The notes beneath the pieces were generated by a model. That model ran no database searches, was not told where the DNA came from, and worked only from the letters and a program-made list of their open reading frames with translations. Positions 22,926 through 32,999 of a DNA stretch of 64,000 bases are shown here, piece after piece. The position numbers were made by a program, and so were the translations under genes. The stretch spans positions 1 to 64,000 of the forward strand of contig MARA01000043.1 in assembly GCA_001792895.1 (NCBI GenBank), read 5' to 3'. Positions within the stretch are counted from its first letter, which is position 1. The number at the start of each line of letters is the position of its first letter. The stretch is from Lentinus brumalis. Its lineage: Eukaryota; Basidiomycota; Agaricomycetes; Polyporales; Polyporaceae.

Positions 22926-25900
22926 GCCTTGGACTTCGCGCCGGGCTGAGGACGTTGACGAGTCCTCGCCGCGACAGGCTGCGTCGAGCTGGCGCGCCAG
23001 AGCCAGTCTTTGAGTCCTTCTTCAGGACCTTGACCGCCTATCTTCGGGCTCTGCTGTACTTGTCGCGCACGCTTGCGAGTAATGCGGCGGTGCCTTGTTG
23101 TCGCCTTCTGAGCGTGCGAGACCGGCGGGGTGACCACCATGGAACTGACGTCTGTACAATCATTGCGTGAGCTTCAATGTCGGACAGAAGGTAGTGGAGC
23201 GTGGGTGAGGATGTGTTCGAGCGGTCGACCGCTCGCGAGCATCAGCTGTCGGACAGAAGGTAGCGGATCATGCTCGCGAGCGGACGACCGCTCGCTAGCT
23301 CGCAGCGGCAGATACCGTCTGAGCGTCGACCGCTCGCTAGCTCGCAGCGGCAGATACCGTCTGAGCGCGACCGCTCACGAGCATCCATTGTCGGACAACA
23401 GGTAGTGGATCGTGGTGAGGATGCTCGCGAGCGGTCGACCGCTCGCTAGCTCGCAGCGGCAGGTACCGTCTGAGCGGTCGACCGCTCGCGAGCATCTTAG
23501 CGGCCGCACGTCAGTTGAGCGGTCGACCGCTCGAAGGCAATGTCGGGATTGCATCCACCAGAAGGGACCATGCGAGCGGTCGACCGCTCGTTCTGACGTG
23601 CGGCTGCGATCCCCTCTTGAGCGGTCGACCGCTCCGAGAATACATTTGCTGCGTCTTCACCTGTCATTTGCGTAAGACAATATGAGAGAACTCACTATGA
23701 GCGAGGTCCTCAACGCCCTGCTCAGCATCGTCGTCGAGGTCCACCATGCGGTCGGTCCTCCCGTGCTTCTTGAGACGTCGCAAAGGCTGCGGCGCGTCGT
23801 CCTCCGCATCGTCGCCGTTGTCGTCGGGACCTCAGAGGTAGGGGGCCGTCTTCGGGCTCGGAAGGACCCTTGTCATCGACCTCCATAGCGTCGCGAGGGG
23901 CGACCGCTCGCGAGGGACATCCTCGTCAGGCTGAGCCTCCTCAGGGGGACGGACTTCGCTTCGTCCGTGGCGTGCTCCGAGGCACTCTGCGTTGCCGGGG
24001 CGGTGGAAACCTCGTCGGTGTGCTCACCGCTGGGCTCATCGAGCGTGATGGGACCGACAGAGGCCCAGAGCTTCTCTTCATCGGCATCCTCCCCCTCTGC
24101 GTCGAGGTCCTCGCCGTGAGCCGACTGGTCGTTCTTGCCGTGATTGCCCTGAGGAGGCTCGTCGCTGCTTGATTGGAGCTGGTCTTCGCCGTTCTCATCG
24201 CCCTCGTCCTCGTCCCCATCCCCGTCCTCGTCGTCGTCCCCGTCGTCGTCCGCGTCCGCGTCGTCGTCCCCGTCGTCGTCGTCGTCGTCGTCCTCCTCAT
24301 CGTCGCCCTCGTCCTTGTCCTTGTCAGCGCCCTCGGACGCGCTCTGGTTGTCAGACTCCCGATCGGCCGGGTCGGTGGGCTCTCCGTGAGTCGCCGTGCT
24401 CGCACCGCTGGGTCCGCCCATCTCCATTTCGACATCCTCGACGTCCGAACGATGTTCCTCCTTCGTGAGCGCCGCCGCCGCGAGTGCGCGCGCAGGAACG
24501 CTGGCCGCATCGAGCTTCATCGCCCCCACGGGCCCGTTCCAGCCGACGAGGTCTTGCGGGAGAATGTCCGTGTCCTTGTACGGGCCCAAGAGCTGCGGCT
24601 TGGGATAACCAAGCCTCTCCAATGCGCCCTCGTACCGGTCCATCTCCTTCCGCGACCGCGCGGTCCTCTCGGCTTGGATCTGCATATAATTGAGCGACGG
24701 GTACGCGGAGCTGTCCGCCTTCGCCGCCATAGTCGGGAACTCCTCGTAGAAATGGTCCCGCCGTCCAGACGGCTCGACGTACGGAGCCGTTGTCCCGCTT
24801 GCGCGGGCCACCTGCCGGTTCGCATTCGTCCAGAGTGTCTGAAAGCACGCGATGCGCAGTGAGTACAAAGCATAGTACATCCAGACGCCGCACTCACCTT
24901 GATCAAGTCTTCGAAAGAGGTGAGCACCTCGCGGTCGAGGACCACCTGTTTCTTGGCAGCGGTGGGGCCGAAATGCGCGACCTTGGACGACCTGACGGTC
25001 TTGATGATGGTCGAGATCTCCGCGGAGAACGTAGCCCGCATGGTGGCGGACTCGAGGAATGTGTCGAGGTCGAGGTCGAGCACATCCACCGAGACAGGCA
25101 GCGGCGACGCTTGGGTCTCGTACACTTTCCCGAGCTCAGCGTCCCAGTACTTCCAGACACTGACGCGCCGCCCCTCGCGCCCGATGGACTCGAATGCACC
25201 AATCGCGCTCAGGTGTTTCGCTGCGGCCGCCCGCAGGCTTTTGAACGCCAGAGAGGCGTAGAATGGCGCGACGTGCTCAAGCTGGTACGCCCACCTGACC
25301 GGAAGTTCGACGCTCAGAGCCTTCAACGCCTTGTCCTCTCCGGCGCTGTTTGCCTTCTTCGCCACGAACGATCGGAACTCGGGAGCGGACGTGGTTACGA
25401 GCATGCGGAGCGCGGGCAGCTTGTCGAGCTGGGATGTAGTGAACCCCCCGTTCTCCGCATCTGCGTCCTTCCGCATGACGGTCAGAGCCTCCTTCATCGC
25501 CCTGTAGTACGCCTCGCAGGTCGGCTTCCACGGATCGTCCTCCGAGTTGAAGTCGATGAATGCGCCGAAGGGGGACAACTTCGCGTTGACGCCGCCCTTC
25601 CCCCACACAGCTTTGCCGATCTTCTCGAAGATGAACCGCCGAGTACCACGCAGGGCATCGGAGCCAGTTGTTGCCATTGCGTGGACCATGCGGCCTATGT
25701 CGGTAAGCTTGATGTGCTCGCGGAGCACAAACGACCACCACTGTTGGGCCGTCAGTGTATGAACTGTGAGCGTGCAGAAGGTATCCGATCAGACTTACCC
25801 AGACTGAGACACCAGGGACTTGTCGGAAAAGTGTCGCATCTGACAGGAGGGCGTTGATTTGGTCACCGAGGAGGTTATGGGGATTGCCGCCGTGGAGCGG

Positions 25901-28900
25901 ATCGAGCATGAACATGAGCTGCAGGGAGAGGTGTTAGCACAGCTGTTCACAGTGTAACTCCGCGGCCGAGCGGGCGACCGCTCGAAGTATGTATTCACCC
26001 TTTGTGCCCTATCTCTTGGCACGAGCGGGCGACCGCTCGCACCGTAACTCTAGGCCGAGCGGGCGACCGCTCGGAGCACGTCCATGGCATGAGCGGGCGA
26101 CCGCTCGCACTGTAACTCTGGGCCCGAGCGGGCGACCGCTCGGAGCACGTCCATGGCATGAGCGGGCGACCGCTCGCACCGTAACTCTAGGGCCGAGCGG
26201 GCGACCGCTCGGAGCACGTCCATGGCATGAGCGGGCGACCGCTCGCACTGTAACTCTGGGCCCGAGCGGGCGACCGCTCGGAGCACGTCCATGGCATGAG
26301 CGGGCGACCGCTCGCACCGTAACTCTAGGGCCGAGCGGGCGACCGCTCGGAGCACGTCCATGGCATGAGCGGGCGACCGCTCGCACCGTAACTCTAGGGC
26401 CGAGCGGGCGACCGCTCGGAGCACGTCCATGGCATGAGCGGGCGACCGCTCGCACCGTAACTCTAGGGCCGAGCGGGCGACCGCTCGGAGCACGTCCATG
26501 GCATGAGCGGGCGACCGCTCGCACTGTAACTCTGGGCCGAGCGGGCGACCGCTCGGAGCACGTCCATGGCATGAGCGGGCGACCGCTCGCACTGTAACTC
26601 TGGGCCCGAGCGGGCGACCGCTCGGAGCACATCCCTGGGATGAGCGGGCGACCGCTCGCATCGTAACCTCTTCGAACGAGCGGGCGGCCGCTCACGCTGC
26701 GTCTCGGCGATCGAACAGTCCGATGGACAAAGGCAATACCACTCACCGTCGCGATTCCGTCGTTGCCGCGGTCAACTTCTCCTTCAGGGCGTCCATGAAC
26801 GTCTTCGTCGGGACCGGGAGCGCGAAGGCCAGCCCGAGCCGCTGCAGCTCGAACACCCACTCCAGCTTCTGGGGTGCGTTCTCCAGCGCACGAATGGACT
26901 CCGAGTCCGGAGTCGTCGCCCGCAGCTTGTCGAGGGTCGCCGTCCAGTACTGCGCACACGACCGCCGGATCGAGGCCTGATAGCCACGCAGCGCGTCCAT
27001 CCACAGAGGCGAGTCGCTGTGCGCCATGTGCGCAAGCCGGTCCTTGAGGCACGACCGGTACGCCGCGTCGATCGTGTCCAGGAGCTCCTTCGGGAACACC
27101 TCTTGCACAACTCGTGCGGCCCGCACCGTCGCCATGACCTCCTCGTACCTATTCTGCGCCTGCCGACGGGCACCCACCGCGGTCTTCGACACCGCAGGGA
27201 GAATCGCCTCCTGGCCATTCTGCAACGCCTCCATCACCGCCGTCCGTTCCTCGGCCTCCTGGATGCTCGCGATCTGGAACGCATACACCTCGCTGCCGAG
27301 CGCAGAGGCCTGGGGATTCACCAGCTTCCCCTGCTGGTTCACCTCCGGCCACTCACAGTCACTCGCGATGAAATGCAGCGCTGCCAGCCCTGAACGCAAT
27401 ATCTCCATGTGAAGCTGACACAAGCAGGTCAGCACTCGCATCCGCATACACACAAGCCAGAAAAAAGCACGCACCCAGTCACCGTAATCGCCGTCGTCCA
27501 GGTAGTCCCCAAATGCCTTCGTGTTGACCACGGCTTCGCTCGTGTAGTATGGGAACACACTCATGAGCGACATGAGGTTCCAGGTGGACGGATTATGGAA
27601 CGGCTTCATGAAGGAGGAATACTTCCGACGCGTTTTCGGGTCGCCCATCACATCCTCCAGGAGTCGCGAACTCCACCACCCATTGCCGGGGACGAGTGTC
27701 TCCACCGGGACATTGTGCGTCTTGGCAAGCTGCGCTGCCGCGGCCTTCAGCTCGTACACCCACCGCCATGTTCGCTCTACCATCGTCTCCGAGAGCTGGG
27801 GATCGATCTTGTTCATGGAGAGATGGCGGAGGGTTGGCTCCTGCAGCTTATCTATAACATAGCGCATCATCAGTCGTGTGATCTCGTGAAGTACAATCTA
27901 AAACAGCCGCAGTGTATGGTCGGAGAAAGCGGTCACGCCCTCGCGCTCGCCACGCCTCTCGAGCGGGCGACCGCTCACATTGGCGAGGCCGCTCCTACTG
28001 ACCGAGCCTCGCGAGCGGTCGACCGCTCGAATCGCAACATCGCACACGCAGCGGGCGATGCTGGCGACACCTTTTGAGCGGTCGACCGCTCGAACTCGGT
28101 CGAGCGGTCGACCGCTCACACTGACCACGCCTCGCGAGCGGTCGACCGCTCGGACTCGGTCGAGCGGGCGACCGCTCACACTGACCACGCCTCTCGAGCG
28201 GTCGACCGCTCGCACTACAACAGCACCGGTCGAGCGGTCGACCGCTCGATATAAAACAATCTCATACATGCAACACTCACCAATGTCATACAGCTCCACC
28301 GTCCACGTCCCTATTTCGCCGAGGAGGCTCTTGATCTTCGCGAGCTTGTCCGCCATGTCCGCGAGCTCCGATCGCAGCGCGCCCTCCGCCTCCTTCTTCA
28401 CGGCCGCCTTGCCCTTCCTGGTGACGTCGCCGCCGTCGCCGATGTCGTTCAGCTTCTTCTGCTTCTTCGAGAGCGCCGTCTTCAGCTTCGCCGCCTCAAC
28501 TTCAAGCTGCTTCTTGAAGCCCTGCACGGCCGCATGTCGGTGCTGCCCGCCGAGAACGGTGACCTCGGCGCCTTGGACCTTCGACGTCCACTGCACGGCC
28601 TTCAAGTCGTTGTCGTCGGCATTCTGAACAAGACAACCGGGGTCCACCCAGTCCACCTTGACAGCAACCGGCATCGGGTGGTCCTCGTGCTGGATGCCCA
28701 TGCCGCGGAAACTGTGCACAAGGTCGGAGACGGCCTTCTTGTTCAAAGCTCGGTTGTTGTATTGACCGAACGACAGCTGGACCCCGGGGTTGAGGAGGTT
28801 AACAGTGGCGTACCCAAGTCGCGCCGCTGCCATCTCCTTCTTCAAAGCCAACTCCTTGCTCTGCTTCTCCGCCATCAGCGCCATCCGCTCAAGGGGAGGC

Positions 28901-29122
28901 GCAGCCGCGAGCTGTCCAATCCCATCCCTCAGCTCATCCGCACTCACACGCGATGCTGCATACAGTACTCACCTCATCGCGACCGGCAGGAGATATATCT
29001 CCAGATGCTCGCGGCGCGTCGCCCGCCGCCCCATCCTTCGTTTTACCAACCCCCGCCGCGGCCTGGGTCTTCGTCGCCTTCGCCTTCTTGCCAGCCTTGC
29101 TTGCCTTTGTTGCAGTACTCAT
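22877..29122 (-). CDS. Gene G: ParB-like domain protein with acidic tail region (~1,430 aa)
   Basis: Minus-strand exons: 29122-28973, 28932-28281, 27897-27475, 27414-26747, 25918-25799, 25740-24898, 24838-23696 and 23151-22877. Phase at two junctions is unresolved. The N-terminus is Lys/Ala-rich. Exon 2 has the features of the ParB/sulfiredoxin fold: NPGVQLSFGQYNNR, AVSDLVHSFRGMGI, PMPVAVKVDWV and the box VTVLGGQHRHAAV, resembling the GEHR-x2-A motif of ParB-type NTPases and nucleases. A Lys-rich helix follows. Exon 7 encodes a long Asp/Glu run (about 24190-24330). Known ParB-fold proteins bind nucleotides and partition DNA, or cut it; which applies here is unknown. Introns 2, 4 and 7 (about 380, 828 and 544 bp) carry palindrome arrays; the others are 40-60 bp. 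At least three indels in exon 7 (23700-23920) and several single-base losses in exon 8, relative to the copy at 38 kb, break the frame. Confidence 0.7.
23215..23655. repeat. Palindrome cluster in intron 7 of gene G
   Basis: About ten copies, mostly the perfect form GAGCGGTCGACCGCTC, alternate with CTAGCTCGCAGCGGCAGATACC spacers. Two are one or two bases short (near 23321 and 23364). The last exon starts at the ACAG acceptor just after the cluster in the reading direction. Confidence 0.88.
25965..26700. repeat. 69-bp palindrome array inside intron 4 of gene G
   Basis: CCATGGCAT recurs every 69 bp (26082, 26151, 26220 and onward) for about nine units. Each unit holds two palindromes of the form GAGCGGGCGACCGCTC, so over 20 sites lie in 735 bp. 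This is the densest cluster in the window. The long open frames on both strands here are repeat translations. Confidence 0.95.
27955..28250. repeat. Palindrome cluster inside intron 2 of gene G
   Basis: Eight palindromes in under 300 bp, mostly perfect GAGCGGTCGACCGCTC, separated by CACTGACCACGCCTC-type spacers. They occupy the intron right after the exon encoding the ParB-like domain. Confidence 0.9.
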
Positions 29123-29620
29123 CGTGCCAGTAAGAGAGGAGTGGAGGAGTGTCTGTAGTAGGGGAGTGCGGTCGCTCAGAGGGTGATCGCGGGGAGAGAG
29201 AGAGAGAGAGAGTCGCTCCCCCCGCTCTATCTATCTCTGCCTGCCTGCGGCCTCATGCCTGCATCGCGGCCCATCGATCGGAACAATCCCAACCTTGTCC
29301 TTTTCCGTGCAGGGATCATCTATTCTCTCGAGCACTGCGATTCCCTTTTCCGTTCGCCATCACGCTCATCCATCTCCTCATCTCCTCATCTCCGGTGTTT
29401 CGCACTTGGACGCGACATAATCTGTACCCCACCGCCCATCCCTGCACGTCCTTCCCTCTGAAGCGTTCAGCCCGTGATGTCCTCTAACCACACTTCCACA
29501 GATGATCGCGTTCCTGATTGATCGACATAAACTGTCACACTCGATCACGAATCATCATGACGTACTTGCCACGTGGCTATGCCGCCCACGTGCATCCCTC
29601 AAGTGTCAAATCACTATCTC
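29123..29620. other. Upstream region of gene G
   Basis: About 500 bp before the start codon. It contains a GA dinucleotide run near 29195-29212 and pyrimidine-rich tracts but no palindrome and no gene. It presumably holds the promoter of gene G; I see no clear TATA box. Confidence 0.5.
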
Positions 29621-29624
29621 CTCC

Positions 29625-29890
29625 TGCGCGCGGTCGCCCGATCGCGACGCGTTGTCTCTGCGTCTCCAATAGTGAACGGTCGGCCGCCCGCAGGCCTCTT
29701 TCTGCGTATGTTCGATAGCGAGCGGTCGCCCGCTCGCGGGCATCTTTCTGCATATGTTCGATAGCGAGCGGTCGCCCGCTCGCGGGCATCTTGCTGCGTA
29801 TGTTCGATAGCGAGCGGTTGGCCGCTCGCGGGCATCTTTCTGCGTATGTTCGATAGCGAGCGGTCGGCCGCTCGCGGGCATCTTTCTGCT
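29625..29890. repeat. 46-47-bp palindrome array, ~4 units
   Basis: TATGTTCGATAGCGAGCGG recurs near 29707, 29753, 29799 and 29846. Each unit carries GAGCGGTCG(C/G)CCGCTCGCGGGCATC. A diverged fifth palindrome precedes the array near 29680. Confidence 0.9.
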
Positions 29891-30030
29891 GTTGTCCGCT
29901 CGTAACCTCCTGTCGATAGTCACACACAGTTTGCGGTCACAGGTGTATTTATGCCTATCTCCACTGTAAGCGCCCACTGTGCGTGACTATCGACAGGAGA
30001 TTACGAGCGGACAACAGCAGAAAGAGGCCC
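29883..30030. repeat. Short inverted repeat, ~45-bp arms
   Basis: CTTTCTGCTGTTGTCCGCTC...GTCGATAGTCAC at 29884-29928 is repeated in inverse orientation at about 29980-30026 with one or two differences, around a loop of about 50 bp. The right arm leads into further degenerate palindrome halves (GAGCGGCGGACCACTC). Confidence 0.8.
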
Positions 30031-30104
30031 GTGAGCGGCGGACCACTCACTATCGCACACAAGAGGCCCACAAGCGGCGGAATACTTTGCATTGGCTGAT
30101 CATA

Positions 30105-31560
30105 AGTTTCCACCTGACTCTGGTTCCTGACCTCCTGTACTTCTGTCTTGGCTACTGCTCTTCGGACTTTTGGACTTTGCCATATAAGCCTCCTTGTAGC
30201 GACACTTAGTTCTCAGTTCTAATATCTCGTTACGCTCCCTGTTACAACTGTGAGATCGATCTGTTCTGTTTGCTCTCCTCTCATAGTCTGATCTTTCCAA
30301 CCAGACTTCTGATTCCTGACCTCCAACCTCTCACTCTGACTTCTGCTTAACCTCGCACCTCTGGCTTGACTTTCTTTCCACTTGGTCTTGTCTCTTGCTT
30401 AGTGATGTGCGAGCCCGGCTCGGCTGCAAAGCCGCGGCTACGGCTCGGCCTGGAGAGCTACGGCCTGCTCGAACTGCAGGCCGGGCTCTTGAAGACGGCT
30501 CGAGCTCAGCTCGGCCTGAGCCAGAGCCTGCAGGTGGTGGGTGCTACTTACCTCCTGCCCGCACCTCTGCACTGCCAGAGTGCAAAGACCCATAATGAGA
30601 CGTGTCCAACAACGTGTTTCGTTGCACTCCGCCTCTGCACCTGCCCTCCCGCGCTGCTTGACACCAGGAAGAGCAAGAAGACGTGTCCAATGACGCATCC
30701 GTCGTCGACCTCAGGCTGACGGTTCTTGCCCCGGCCTCCTGCGCTGCAAGAGCATGAAGAACGATGAGAGAACACGTCCAGTGACACTTCTCGTCGCCAT
30801 CTGCTTTGCCCTGCCCTCTGACCTTTGACCTAGCGTGCACTGCATGCTCTCAGTCCCGAGTAATTGATACACAAGAGTGACAAGACTACTTATGAGTCTT
30901 CCTGATGAAGAAAATGTGAGTACTGCAGTGCTAACGTATGTTTAAAACCCTAACCATAAATCGCAGTATCATTAGTTCAGTGATCAATATTGCTCGCCCT
31001 ATGCCAGCGTCATTGAGCCCAAGCTCGAGAGCCCAGCTCGAGCTCATTGTGGTCGTGTGCCGAGCCGTCAGGCTCCCCAGGCCGCCTCGAAAGCTCAGCT
31101 TGGCTCGGCCTGAATACGGCCGGCTTGGGGAGCCTGATGGCTCAAGACCGGGCGTTGCACATCACTACTCTTGCTTTTCTTCTTACTTGTTGCTTGCTCC
31201 TGTTATGAATTCCGGATCTCTTGTCCGTCTTACATTGAAGACACCCACGCATCCTCAAGGTGTTGATCCATAGCTTTGCTGAATCCTTCTTCCTCCGCAC
31301 ACATCCTTCCGGACTTTGTAAGTCCGTAACTCCCAACTTCACCTGGACTTTGTCCCGGTGTGGACAGTCTCAACAGTATATCAGCCTGTGATGTAACAAG
31401 CTCCACCATACACGTGGAGCCAAGGTGTCTCCGGGTGATAGAACACATAATATATAGACTGGGGTGTACCTTATGTGTTCATATCTCTGAGGAGTGGCGC
31501 TCCGAGGTCCCAGGACCAGCCAGAAGATAGGTGCTTAGGGGCCCATTATCCCTACACATA
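30105..31560 (+). mobile_element. Old dispersed repeat, LTR-like, copy 2 (interrupted by a hAT-like element)
   Basis: Collinear with the reverse complement of 9.4-10.55 kb: TTTCCACCTGACTCTGGTTC, CATATAAG, CTCTTGCT, TCCGGATCTCTTGTC and GGACTTTGTAAGTCC occur in the same order. The match is split by the element at 30400-31167. It ends around GGCCCATTATCCCTACACA near 31540. No protein is encoded. LTR-like is a guess from the TATA-like box and pyrimidine-rich sequence. Confidence 0.55.
30400..31167. mobile_element. Nonautonomous hAT-like element (768 bp) with 8-bp target duplication
   Basis: The ends are inverted repeats: TAGTGATGTGC at 30400 and GCACATCACTA ending at 31167, with partial match further in (GCCCGG/CCGGGC). 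The flanks are a perfect 8-bp direct repeat, CTCTTGCT (30392-30399 and 31168-31175). An 8-bp duplication with TAGTG-type ends is the signature of hAT transposons. The interior is GC-rich, with repeated GGCTCGG/CGAGCTC subterminal motifs and no transposase frame, so it would depend on an enzyme encoded elsewhere. The subterminal repeats may be transposase binding sites. Confidence 0.88.
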
Positions 31561-31790
31561 TGGGAAACTTCTGACACGGTCTCTCTATGTTGTTGCATCA
31601 CTGCCCAGGAGCACAGAGTGCGACTGTGTGCATGTCTGCCTCTGACTCAGATAACTCTTGTATGTAATGCTACACCCGAAGTAAGGTACCATAATTGAAC
31701 CACGCAGCTGACGGCTCCCAGCGGCGGCTCCTGTTGGGCGCTTACATGTGCCGAGGGGATATCCTGGGTGACCCTATACTCGAGTGCTTA
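31561..31790. other. Unassigned spacer
   Basis: Between the LTR-like repeat and the next palindrome cluster. I see no gene or repeat here. Confidence 0.4.
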
Positions 31791-32215
31791 TATTGTATCG
31801 TGAACAATATGAGCGGTCGACCGCTCGCACACCTCGCTGTGAGCGGTCGACCGCTCGTACCCTACTGTCCGCCCTCGCCCGCTCGTACCTCGCTGTGAGC
31901 GGTAGGCCGCTCGCTGCGATGTTCTAGGCGAGAACTGCCTGCTGCCGTGCACTGTCCAACTGCTGATCATGGAAAACGAAGGGACATCTGGTGAATGCAT
32001 CATATTGTATCGTGAACAATATGAGCGGTCGACCGCTCGCACACCTCGCTGTGAGCGGTCGACCGCTCGTACCCTGCTGTCCGCCCTCGCCCGCTCGTAC
32101 CTCGCTGTGAGCGGTCGGCCGCTCGCTGCGATGTTCTAGGTGAGAACTGCCTGCTGCCGTGCACTGTCCAACTGCTGATCATGGAAAACCAAGGGACATC
32201 TGGTGAATGCAGGCC
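31791..32215. repeat. 212-bp direct duplication with palindromes
   Basis: TATTGTATCGTGAACAATAT followed by GAGCGGTCGACCGCTC occurs at 31791 and again at 32003. The two units of 212 bp each carry three or four palindromes or halves. TATTGTATCGTGAACAATA is itself an imperfect palindrome. Confidence 0.88.
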
Positions 32216-32564
32216 GCGAGCGGTCGACCGCTCACCACGGGTGCGTCTGCCGGACATAGCGTTGGACGTGCCGGGATGCAGGCTAGTACACCGGACCTGC
32301 AACTCCAAGCGTACAATCCAAGCGGCCGACCGCTCTCGAATATGTGTTGGTGCGGTATCTCCTGTCGCTCGCGACGCGCCGCCGAGCATGTTCTGAGCAC
32401 GCCCTGATACAAGACTGATGTGTTCAACGCTTAGTGTATCGGCACGCCGCCGGACACGTCTTGAGTGCAAATACCATACTTATGCATCCCGTGCTACGTT
32501 CAGCGACCCCCATTACCCTGCCGTGAGCGGCCGACCGCTCGTGGGTGCTCACGGTATTGTATAT

Positions 32565-32647
32565 CAGCCCTCCTGGCTTAGTTGGTAGACCACTTAGAAG
32601 CTGTGCCGCTGCACGTCGTGGTCGCAGGTTCGATTCCTGCAGGGCTG
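32565..32647 (+). tRNA. tRNA-like Pol III unit, type 1
   Basis: A 7-bp acceptor pairing (CAGCCCT with AGGGCTG), an A box TGGCTTAGTTGG, and a T arm GCAGG-TTCGATT-CCTGC with a perfect B box. The anticodon arm is a GACCAC/GTGGTC stem with a 24-nt loop containing a small GTGC/GCAC hairpin, so either an intron is present or it is a tRNA-derived sequence. The D and anticodon stems compete for the same bases. I do not assign an amino acid. Confidence 0.45.
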
Positions 32648-32728
32648 TATTCGGCTTGGGAATCAGCTTTTTTGTGGCCTGGCGACGCGATGAGTGGGGT
32701 GACGCGGGGTTCTACTGATGCCGTTGTG

Positions 32729-32802
32729 GGCCCTACTGGCTTAGTGGGTAAGCCGCTCTGCGAACGCATCGAGCGGTCGCAGGTTCGATTCCTGTGGGGC
32801 TC
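32729..32802 (+). tRNA. tRNA-like Pol III unit, type 2
   Basis: Acceptor GGCCCTA pairs with TGGGGCT (two G-U pairs). The D arm is GGCT-TAGTGGGTA-AGCC; the T arm is GCAGG-TTCGATT-CCTGT. The anticodon arm is CCGCTC/GAGCGG, the same two hexamers as the ends of the palindrome, with a 12-nt loop. Related to type 1 in sequence. Probably a tRNA relic or tRNA-derived repeat. Confidence 0.4.
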
Positions 32803-32915
32803 TTATGGTCGCCTAAACACTTTTTTCTGGTTCGATTCCACCGCTCGATGCCAGTAGGGCCACCGTTCCTCATCGCGTCGCCAGGCGACAAAAACCGAGA
32901 TACCCAAGACGAATA

Positions 32916-32998
32916 CAGCCCTGCAGGAATCGAACCTGCGCCCACGACGTGCAGCGGCACAGCTTCTAAGTGGTCTACCAACTAAGCCAGGAGGGCTG
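32916..32998 (-). tRNA. tRNA-like unit, type 1, inverted copy
   Basis: Reverse-complement copy of the 32565-32647 unit, lying at the inner end of the right arm of the large inverted repeat. A and B boxes are intact; it has one substitution in the T-stem flank compared with the copy at 35730-35812. Confidence 0.45.
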
Positions 32999-32999
32999 A

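Noticed and set aside
25989..27052. Frames of 202-347 codons across 26.0-26.7 kb
   Set aside because: Read-through of the 69-bp intronic array; the real exon on this strand ends at 26747.
16198..29122. Genes F and G as parts of a known giant transposon (Starship, KDZ or Plavaka type)
   Set aside because: No tyrosine recombinase, KDZ or CACTA-type transposase motif could be recognised, and no element ends were found.
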